Assembly: GCA_030429545.1 (NCBI GenBank)
Contig: JAUIFF010000013.1
Coordinates: forward strand, 171,497 to 235,496
DNA length: 64,000 nt
Reading direction: 5' to 3'
DNA from: Polyangia bacterium
GTDB lineage: Bacteria; Myxococcota_A; Polyangia; Nannocystales; Nannocystaceae
In this document: positions 55,756 through 62,917 of the stretch, one piece after another
How positions within the stretch are numbered: position 1 is the stretch's first letter
How the letters are laid out: each line of letters begins with the position of its first letter
The notes under the pieces: generated by a model
Databases searched by the model: none
What the model saw: only the letters and a program-made list of their open reading frames with translations
What the model was told of the DNA's origin: nothing
Translations under genes and position numbers: made by a program

Positions 55756-56892
55756 GTGGGGGAGGCGACACATTTTCCCGGGGTCCTAGGCCACGAACAG
55801 GTTCAGGGGCACCTGTTGCGGGCGCTGGCCCGTGACCAGCTGCACCACGCCCTGCTGTTGGTCGGCCCGCGCGGGGTTGGTAAGGCCCAGCTCGCCCGTG
55901 GGATCGCAGCCGCGTTGTTGTGTCCCGAGCGGCCGGCGGTCGGCTGCGGAAGTTGCTCGGTTTGCACACGTGTCGCCAGTCGCCGGCACCCCGACGTCAC
56001 CTATCTCGAGCCGAGTGGGGGAGGGCGCGTGATCTCGGTCGACGATGCCCGAGCGTGTCACGTCACCGTGGCCAATGCTCCGTATGAGGGCAATGCCCAT
56101 ATTGTGGTGATCGACCCCGCCGACACCCTCAATCAAGCCTCGGGCAACGCCCTGCTCAAGGCGATCGAAGAACCGCGGCCGGGCGTGTTTTTTATGCTGG
56201 TGACGACCAACTTGCAGCGCGTGTTGCAAACGATTCTCAGCCGCACGTTGCCGGTCAGGGTCGGGCGCTTAGGCGAGCAGCACGTGGCCGAGATCCTCGC
56301 CAAACAAGCCCCAGATGTTGCCCAGGCGCGGCGTGACACGGCAATGCTGTTGGCCGAGGGCAGTGCCGGGTTGGCCCTGGAGTTGGCCCGCGACCCGGCT
56401 CTCGAAAGTTGTATATCCCTGCTTTCGGCGGCCGTACAGGCCGTCGCCCGCGGGCCTGCGGGTGTGTTCTCGAGCGAGAAGGGACCGTTGTGGGGAGCGT
56501 GGAAAGCTGCGGTCGAAGCCGCGGTTGCCCACGCACAAGCGCAGGCCGAAGCCGAGGCCCAGCAGGCCGCCGCCGGGGCGCCGGTCAAGATGAAGGGCGG
56601 AAAACCGGTTGGCAAAAAGGCGCGTGCCAAAAAGAAGTCGGGCCGCTCGAGTGGCGAACCGGTTGCCCAGCAGCGTTGGGTTGCAACCCGCCTCGCCGAG
56701 TTGTGGACCTTGCATCTGCGTCAGCATTTACTCGAGCGCGAAGGGTTGCCCGGCGTGCCCGCCCCGAGTGGGCGAAGCCCAGTCGAGTTGGTTGCCGATC
56801 TATCGCTGTTGCGCCGCCTCGAGTCCCGTATTGCGCAGATGGGGAATGTCCGGCTGATGGTTGAACAAACCCTGCTCGAGCTTGCCCGCTAA
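55756..56892 (+). CDS. holB: DNA polymerase III subunit delta' (clamp loader)
   Basis: It is part of the clamp-loader complex with DnaX and HolA. The product is 378 residues. Seen: GHEQVQGHLLRAL, the degenerate P-loop LLVGPRGVGKAQLA, a zinc module CPERPAVGCGSCSVC, VVIDPADTLNQASGNALLKAIEEP (Walker B region and sensor) and LSRTLPVRVG. The delta' subunit normally does not hydrolyse ATP; here GKAQ in the P-loop fits that. After about residue 260 there is an Ala/Glu-rich then Lys-rich insert not typical of the family. GTG 55756 is set by the promoter box 6 nt upstream. Confidence 0.9.
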   Translation: MGEATHFPGVLGHEQVQGHLLRALARDQLHHALLLVGPRGVGKAQLARGIAAALLCPERPAVGCGSCSVCTRVASRRHPDVTYLEPSGGGRVISVDDARACHVTVANAPYEGNAHIVVIDPADTLNQASGNALLKAIEEPRPGVFFMLVTTNLQRVLQTILSRTLPVRVGRLGEQHVAEILAKQAPDVAQARRDTAMLLAEGSAGLALELARDPALESCISLLSAAVQAVARGPAGVFSSEKGPLWGAWKAAVEAAVAHAQAQAEAEAQQAAAGAPVKMKGGKPVGKKARAKKKSGRSSGEPVAQQRWVATRLAELWTLHLRQHLLEREGLPGVPAPSGRSPVELVADLSLLRRLESRIAQMGNVRLMVEQTLLELAR

Positions 56893-57036
56893 GCGTTTTT
56901 GGCAGCGGACTCCGGCTCGGCGGCCGAGTGGTGCCACAGTCATTGCGCGATTGTATAGACATCATTGGTACGACGACGGATTGTGACGGGCGTGTAGTTG
57001 ACACATCCCCACCGGATCACCCACAGTTTTGCTCTG

Positions 57037-59178
57037 ATGTTGAACCGATATCGACGCAGCATGTACGGCCTGCGAACACTCGGGCTGGGTCTGTTGTTGG
57101 CCGGCGGCTGTTCGGGGGGCGACGACACAACAACCGATGGTGGCAGTGAAACCGGGTCGGCGACCGACACTTCGGATTCCCAAACTGCCGGTCCGGAGAC
57201 CGAAGGGGAGACCGAGTCAAGCTCGGATACCGATGGGGAACCCCAGGCCGATCCTGGGCGCGTCACGCTGCGGCGGCTCAACAACGTCGAGTACAACAAC
57301 ACCGTTCAAGATCTGCTCGGCACCCAGAAAACACCGGCTGACAATCTGCCGGCCGACGAGGTTAGCCTAGGTTTCGACAACATCTCAAACGTGCTGACGA
57401 TGTCGCCGCTCCATGCTGAGCTCTACGAGCTTGCGGCCGAGGAGCTCATTGAGGAGGCGATGCACCAGCCGACGGTTGCGCCGGAACTGTGGCACTTTGA
57501 GGCGGAGTCGATGGACGTCGATCAATCGGTTGGCGGGGCCTCGGGCGACTACTGGAATATCTACAGTAACGGCACGGTGTCGACCACAGTCACCCTCGAC
57601 CACGCGGGTACCTACCATTTTCGTGCATATGCATACGGAACCCAGGCCGGTGACGAACTACCGCACATGACCCTCGAAGTCGACAACGTACCGGTTGGCG
57701 AGTTCGATGTCGAAGCCGTGCAAAATGCCCCAGAGCTGTACGAAGTTGAGTTCGAGACCACCCCGGGCCCTCACCTGATAGCCGTGGGCTTTACCAACGA
57801 CTTTTACGACCCCGACATGATGCTCGACCGCAACCTGCTGGTCGACTACTTCGAGGTCGAGGGGCCACTTGGGTTAGAAGGCGAAACCAATCCGTTGCGC
57901 GAGCGCATCATGATTTGCGACCCGCAAACCGATGGTGAGCAAGCCTGCGGGCGGCAAATCCTCGAGGCTTTTGGCAAACGGGCTCTGCGGCGACCGTTGA
58001 CGGAGCAGGAGGTCAACCGCCTGCTGGCTGTGATCGACCAAACCCAGCAAAGTGGCGATGACTTTGAAACCGGGCTCAAGCTGGCCCTTCGAGCACTTTT
58101 GGTTTCGCCCCACTTTTTGTTTCGCGTCGAGATCGACCCCGACCCGTTGTCGACCGAGCCTCACTTCGTCAACGACTATGAATATGCATCGAGGTTGTCG
58201 TACTTCCTGTGGAGCAGCATGCCCGACGATGAGTTGTTGGCAGCAGCCGCAGCAGGTGACCTCCAAGACCCGCAAAAGCGCGATGCTCAAATCATGCGGA
58301 TGCTCGAAGACCCGCGGGCGCAGGCGCTGGTGAAGAACTTCGCCGGGCAGTGGTTCATGGTGCGTGCCATCAACGATGCCTTTAAAGACCCGGCGGTGTT
58401 CCCCGAGTTCACCGACGAGTTACGGGCGGCGATGATTACCGAGATGGAGATGTTCGCCGATTCGATTTTGCTCGGCGACCGCAGCATGTTTGAGCTCGTC
58501 ACCGCCAAGACGACGTTCGTCAACGACCTGCTCGCCGAGCACTACGGGCTGGCACCGGTTGGTCCGAGTTTTGTCGAGGTCGATACCAGCCAGGTGGCGC
58601 GCCAGGGCATCCTGACCCAGGCCGGGATTTTGTCGGTGCTGTCCCATGCCACCCACAACTCGCCCGTCAAGCGCGGCAAATGGATCATGGAAAATCTGCT
58701 GTGCCAGGTACCGCCGCCGCCTCCGGAGGGCCTCGACATTCCGCCACTCGATCCGATCGAAGGCGGTGGTTCGTTGCGTGAGCAGTTAGAGCAGCACCGG
58801 GCCGACCCGCTGTGCGCCTCGTGTCACGAATACATGGACCCGCTGGGTTTTGCCCTCGAGCACTACGACGCGGTTGGAGCCTGGCGCGATGACGACAACG
58901 GCTACGAAATTGACGCCTCCGGTGAGCTCATGAGCGGTGTTCAATTCGACGGTGCGATCCAGCTGTCCGATGCCATTAGCGAGGATGCCGGCGTATCCCG
59001 TTGTATGGTCAAGAAAACCTACATCTACGCGCTCGGGCGCGGCACAACCGTCGCCGACTCGCCCTACATCAACGAACTGACAACTGTGTTTGATGGTGCG
59101 GAGCATCGATTTGCCAGCTTGGTGCTTGCCCTCACCACCAGCGACCCGTTTCGCATGCGCCGGGGAGAGGGGTTTTAA
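57037..59178 (+). CDS. DUF1592/DUF1588/DUF1585-type lipoprotein
   Basis: The product is about 713 residues. A lipobox (LLLAGGC) is followed by an Asp/Ser/Thr-rich stalk, then the domain series known from planctomycetes and Myxococcota: RLNNVEYNNTVQDLL (DUF1587), a carbohydrate-binding-like beta insert at about 160-290, then RALRRPLTEQEVNRLL (DUF1595), RLSYFLWSSMPDDELL (DUF1592), HNSPVKRGKWIMENLLCQ (DUF1588) and a C-terminal DUF1585 part. CASCHEYMDPLGFALEHYD holds a C-x-x-C-H haem-binding motif. It is probably periplasmic or surface-bound. It is paired with the DUF1552 gene 51 bp downstream. ATG 57037 is preferred; 57061 is possible. Confidence 0.88.
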   Translation: MLNRYRRSMYGLRTLGLGLLLAGGCSGGDDTTTDGGSETGSATDTSDSQTAGPETEGETESSSDTDGEPQADPGRVTLRRLNNVEYNNTVQDLLGTQKTPADNLPADEVSLGFDNISNVLTMSPLHAELYELAAEELIEEAMHQPTVAPELWHFEAESMDVDQSVGGASGDYWNIYSNGTVSTTVTLDHAGTYHFRAYAYGTQAGDELPHMTLEVDNVPVGEFDVEAVQNAPELYEVEFETTPGPHLIAVGFTNDFYDPDMMLDRNLLVDYFEVEGPLGLEGETNPLRERIMICDPQTDGEQACGRQILEAFGKRALRRPLTEQEVNRLLAVIDQTQQSGDDFETGLKLALRALLVSPHFLFRVEIDPDPLSTEPHFVNDYEYASRLSYFLWSSMPDDELLAAAAAGDLQDPQKRDAQIMRMLEDPRAQALVKNFAGQWFMVRAINDAFKDPAVFPEFTDELRAAMITEMEMFADSILLGDRSMFELVTAKTTFVNDLLAEHYGLAPVGPSFVEVDTSQVARQGILTQAGILSVLSHATHNSPVKRGKWIMENLLCQVPPPPPEGLDIPPLDPIEGGGSLREQLEQHRADPLCASCHEYMDPLGFALEHYDAVGAWRDDDNGYEIDASGELMSGVQFDGAIQLSDAISEDAGVSRCMVKKTYIYALGRGTTVADSPYINELTTVFDGAEHRFASLVLALTTSDPFRMRRGEGF

Positions 59179-59229
59179 GATGTTGATACACAAATTTTCC
59201 GCGACCAAACGCTACCCAGGAGACCTGTC

Positions 59230-60564
59230 ATGAAGCGCCCATTTCGCCTGTCAAGACGCGCCATGCTCGGTGGTGCCGGTGCCCTGATAGCCCTCCCATG
59301 GCTCGAAGCGATGCTGCCATTTGGGCGTCGGGCAACGGCCTCCGACGAGGAAACGCCGCTGCGCCTACTTTGCTACTACATGCCCAATGGCTTTCACATG
59401 CCCTCATGGACCCCGCAAACTGCCGGGCCCGGCTACGACCTGCCGCTGATTCTCGAGCCGCTCGCAGCTGTCCAAGAAGACATTACTGTTTTGACAGGGT
59501 TAGCCAACTATCCGGCTAAGCCCGAGGGGCCGGGCGATCATGCCGGTGGGACCTCGGCGTTTTTGACGGCAACCCACGTCAACAAGTCGGAGACGGAAAT
59601 TCAAAACAATATCTCCGTCGATCAGGTCATCGCCAATGCCAAGGGGGACCTTACAACCCACGCCTCGTTGCAGTTTGGCACCCAGGGTGGGGGCAATGCC
59701 GGGGGCTGCGACAGCGGCTATTCGTGTGCCTATACACGCAATATTTCGTGGGCCGACCCGGTCACGCCAATTCCCAAGCTGACCCAGCCCCAGGTAATTT
59801 TCGACCTGCTGTTTTCAGGTTTCGACCCCGAGGCGACCGCCGAGGAGCTCGAAAAGCGTCGTGCGCAACGCCTGAGTGTCCTCGACTACGCCCTCACAGA
59901 CATCGAGACACTCGAGCAAAAGCTGGGCGCGACCGACAGGATGAAGCTCGACCAGTACCTCACCGGGCTGCGCGACTTGGAGATGCGGATCGAGGCCGAG
60001 GACAACACACCGCAGTGCATGCTCCCCGACTTCAACGGCGCCTATCAGGACTTTGAGGCCCATGTCGACCTCATGACCGACCTCATGGTGCTGGCGTTTG
60101 AGTGCGATATGACGCGTATCGTCACGTTTATGCTCGAGAATGCGGGCAGCTACCGGACCTACGACTTTCTCAACGTCCCGGGTGCCCACCACGAAATCTC
60201 GCACCACCAAAACATGCCGGAAAACTTCGGTTACCTCGAGATCATCAACCGTTGGGAGATGGAGCAGTTCGCCAAACTGGTGACCCGGCTCAAGCAAATC
60301 CCCGAGGGCGACGGCACCATGCTCGACAACTCGCTGATCTTCTTGTCGAGCGAAATCTCCGACGGGAACGCCCATAATCACGATAATCTCCCCGTTATTT
60401 TGGCGGGTTCGGCCTGCGGAAAAATCACCCCCGGGCGGCATGTCGTGTACGAGGGCGATCCGCCGATCGCCAACCTGTTTTTGAGCATGCTCGACATGTT
60501 TGGCACGCCACAGGCGAGCTTTGGCGACGACAGTACCGGGCTGTTGCCCGACCTCAAGGTCTGA
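59230..60564 (+). CDS. DUF1552-family Tat-exported protein
   Basis: The product is 444 residues. The twin-arginine signal is SRRAMLGGAGALIALPWLEAM. DUF1552 features follow: CYYMPNGFHMPSW, GDHAGGTSAFLTATHVNKSE, SVDQVIANA, and a C-terminal region with HHEISHHQ and LSSEISDGNAHNHDNLPVILAG, rich in His and Asp and so a plausible metal site. Members resemble sulfatase or alkaline-phosphatase-like DUF1501 proteins and are almost always encoded beside DUF1592 proteins; the substrate is not known, though polysaccharide use has been suggested. Tat export implies cytoplasmic folding, perhaps with a cofactor. AGGAG precedes ATG 59230. Confidence 0.88.
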   Translation: MKRPFRLSRRAMLGGAGALIALPWLEAMLPFGRRATASDEETPLRLLCYYMPNGFHMPSWTPQTAGPGYDLPLILEPLAAVQEDITVLTGLANYPAKPEGPGDHAGGTSAFLTATHVNKSETEIQNNISVDQVIANAKGDLTTHASLQFGTQGGGNAGGCDSGYSCAYTRNISWADPVTPIPKLTQPQVIFDLLFSGFDPEATAEELEKRRAQRLSVLDYALTDIETLEQKLGATDRMKLDQYLTGLRDLEMRIEAEDNTPQCMLPDFNGAYQDFEAHVDLMTDLMVLAFECDMTRIVTFMLENAGSYRTYDFLNVPGAHHEISHHQNMPENFGYLEIINRWEMEQFAKLVTRLKQIPEGDGTMLDNSLIFLSSEISDGNAHNHDNLPVILAGSACGKITPGRHVVYEGDPPIANLFLSMLDMFGTPQASFGDDSTGLLPDLKV

Positions 60565-60650
60565 GCCCACGCCGGTGGGCGGCCGGTCCTCGCAGTCCGT
60601 GGTTTTTCTCGTAGGGGTGCTCGCGGTAAGCTGGGAGCGAGAGGACCAAC

Positions 60651-61868
60651 ATGGCAGCACTTCCAGCCCTATTTACCGAACTGCTCTTGGAACCCGGTGG
60701 ACTGCCGCTCGGGGACGATGCCGAGGAGGCACTCGAGGCACTTTCTCGTGTCGACTTAGAGACCATCGCACTCCAGGCCGTCGACACCCTCACGTCTGGG
60801 TTCGGCAACACATTGGTCGAACTCGGGGTGCCGCGGGAGAAGGTGCCCAAGCCAATCGAAGTGGCTGACCTGCGCGGCCACGCCGGGTTTGCCCAGGTAG
60901 TGGCTGGTGAGCGCAGCCTGTCGATCGAAGACACCGACCCCAACCTCACGCGAGTTATCCAGCGCGGGTTGCAAGCGCTCACGGCCCGAGTTGCTGGGGC
61001 ACCTGCGGCCTTAGCCCTGTCGTGCTGGGGTGTCGATGGCATCTATGGCGATGAGGTAGCCGCCGGTATCGAGGCTTTTCAGCGTTGGCAAAAGCTCCCG
61101 TGCGACCAAAAATTCGGCGCGGACGATGCCAAGGCTCTCCTCGGCCTACTCGAAAAACATCGCGCACCGGTACTGTTTATTGTTCCGCCGCCCGAGCCGG
61201 ACGTGCTGCCAGGGTCCGATGCCGAGAGTATCGTAAAAGTTGCACGTGCACTGTGTGACGCCAAGGACGAACCGTTCTCCCTGCGCATTGACGGACGCAC
61301 CTATCAGTACTTGAGCACGGACTTTGCCGTCGAGCCGCCGGGTAAAAACCGGCTTTTGCGGGCGCCCGATGGCGTCGCCTACAGTATTCGGCAGGGGCAC
61401 GGTTATTGGAAATGCAACATCTACGGTGGCATGGTTTTGGCCATGGCTGAGCTGCCCGTGCCGACGTTTCGCGCAGGCAAGTTTCGCCACTATCCCCGGG
61501 CCGAGAGGTTTGGCTCCAAGCTGGCCAAAAAGCGTGGATGGAAGCTGGTTCGGTATCTCGACCACCGCAAGCCCGAGGACCCGAACTACCCGCTTATTGG
61601 CGAGCAACAGGACGCTGAGATTCGCGATCTGCTCAATCGCTGCCTCCCGGGTGACCTGCTATTTGTCGACCACCCTGGCAAGCCCGGCGAAGACGGTGGC
61701 CACACGCGCGTGTGTGTCGAGTCGGTGGTGCCCGAGGACCGCGAGCGCGATGCGGCCCCGTTGTGGGCCCAGGCCAGCCGCGAGGGGGCAGTGTGTCGCC
61801 GCGACGGACTGGCGAAACTTGGAGGTGGCGCCGAAATCCAGTTTTGGCTACTTCGTTACACACGCTAG
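60651..61868 (+). CDS. Cys/His amidase-like protein with peptidoglycan-binding-like domain
   Basis: The product is 405 residues. Residues about 95-165 resemble a peptidoglycan-binding helical domain (TRVIQRGLQAL, GVDGIYGDEVAAGIEAFQRWQKLP). The C-terminal 200 residues resemble an NlpC/P60 or CHAP fold: the nucleophile Cys in HGYWKCNIYGGMVLAMAEL and the His in GDLLFVDHPGKPGEDGGHTRVCVE. No signal peptide is seen, so it may act in the cytoplasm or be exported by a dedicated route, as some secreted wall-cutting effectors are (inference). GAGAGGA precedes ATG 60651 and TAAGCT (60628-60633) is a likely -10. Confidence 0.62.
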   Translation: MAALPALFTELLLEPGGLPLGDDAEEALEALSRVDLETIALQAVDTLTSGFGNTLVELGVPREKVPKPIEVADLRGHAGFAQVVAGERSLSIEDTDPNLTRVIQRGLQALTARVAGAPAALALSCWGVDGIYGDEVAAGIEAFQRWQKLPCDQKFGADDAKALLGLLEKHRAPVLFIVPPPEPDVLPGSDAESIVKVARALCDAKDEPFSLRIDGRTYQYLSTDFAVEPPGKNRLLRAPDGVAYSIRQGHGYWKCNIYGGMVLAMAELPVPTFRAGKFRHYPRAERFGSKLAKKRGWKLVRYLDHRKPEDPNYPLIGEQQDAEIRDLLNRCLPGDLLFVDHPGKPGEDGGHTRVCVESVVPEDRERDAAPLWAQASREGAVCRRDGLAKLGGGAEIQFWLLRYTR

Positions 61869-61929
61869 CCCGAGGCTCACAAGTTCATGCTGATACATGC
61901 AGTTCAAGCCATTGTGTGTATGCATATAA

Positions 61930-62023
61930 ATCGTGGTTGGGGGGCGGTGACCCCCACGAGCATCATCGCCCAACGTAGATGTCGATAGTTGTATGGGGAA
62001 CGGATACCCATCCCCCAATTTTT
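61930..62023 (+). terminator. Two hairpins after the amidase-like gene
   Basis: CGTGG-TT-GGGG pairs with CCCC-CACG at about 61932-61957 with no T-run. Further on, GGGGA (61995-61999) pairs with TCCCC (62011-62015), followed by five T, giving a modest intrinsic terminator. Confidence 0.45.
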
Positions 62024-62090
62024 GAAGCGACATTGTTTACGCGGTTGCAGATCACTTGCGGTCAACGCCCACGCGGGCGATGATCGTTGT

Positions 62091-62834
62091 ATGGGCGGTT
62101 CAAAATTGATCGGACGTATTGGCTGTTTGTTCCTTGCGGCGAGCCTCAGCGTATTTGGTGCGCCCGTACATGCTGCCAGTCACGCGATTGTGGAAGGCCC
62201 AGTCGAACCCGAATCAGAGGTTGAAGCAGTTGGGGCCGGGGACAGCGGGGAGGACTCGTTTGCTGAGGTCGCTCCGGCCCCAGCCCCGGCTCCAGCACCC
62301 GTGAATGCGGGGCCACCCCCCGGTTATGTGATGATGAACATCAACACTGGCTCTGGCACGGTCGAACAGCTGATGTACTACCCGGTACCCGGCGACGACC
62401 CACGTGAGGAGTGGACATTCTTGTGTACAACACCCTGTCGCGTGAGTGTGCACCCCGAGTCCGAGCTGCGTCTGCGCGGTGGCGATGCCCGCGGTGATTT
62501 CGAGCCGATCCCTGGAACCGAAAACTATGTGTACTACCAACCTCCCAACCGCGGGGCGAGGGCAGGTGGTGGTGTGATGATAGGCCTTGGTGGCGTGGGT
62601 ATTCTCAGCGGGTTTGGCATGTTGTTCGCGTCGCTGCTCACGCTTCCGACCGACACGCAACGGGCCGGCGGCCTGGCCCTTTGGTCACTTTTCCCACTCC
62701 TGGGCGGGGTCGGGCTGATCGGTGGCGGGGTCGCGCTCATCATCACCAGTCGTGGAAGGATTCGCGTCGGGGTCGAGCCCGTCGCCCTCATTCCCAAAAA
62801 ACTGGTGTTGTCTCCTCGTGGCCTACACTTTTAG
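62091..62834 (+). CDS. Exported protein with two C-terminal transmembrane helices
   Basis: The product is about 247 residues. A signal peptide (to about residue 28, after VHAA) precedes a Glu-rich stretch, an Ala-Pro repeat (APAPAPAPA), and a small beta domain with CTTPCRVSVHPES, similar to PEGA-type domains that describe membrane-proximal sensors. Two hydrophobic Gly-rich helices follow (GVMIGLGGVGILSGFGMLFASLL and LLGGVGLIGGGVALIITS). Function unknown. ATG 62091 starts the signal peptide; GATGAT lies 6 nt upstream and may be a weak -10. Confidence 0.68.
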   Translation: MGGSKLIGRIGCLFLAASLSVFGAPVHAASHAIVEGPVEPESEVEAVGAGDSGEDSFAEVAPAPAPAPAPVNAGPPPGYVMMNINTGSGTVEQLMYYPVPGDDPREEWTFLCTTPCRVSVHPESELRLRGGDARGDFEPIPGTENYVYYQPPNRGARAGGGVMIGLGGVGILSGFGMLFASLLTLPTDTQRAGGLALWSLFPLLGGVGLIGGGVALIITSRGRIRVGVEPVALIPKKLVLSPRGLHF

Positions 62835-62867
62835 CGCCAGCCTCCACAAACCATATGTATGCCCAAT

Positions 62868-62903
62868 AAAATGGGCCGGTACAATTGTACCAGCCCGTTT
62901 TTT
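62868..62903. terminator. Bidirectional intrinsic terminator
   Basis: AAAATGGGC-C-GGTACAATTGTACC-A-GCCC and six T. The centre is a perfect 14-bp palindrome and the outer arms GGGC/GCCC extend it. It lies between convergent genes. Confidence 0.9.
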
Positions 62904-62917
62904 GTGCACGGCCGAGA

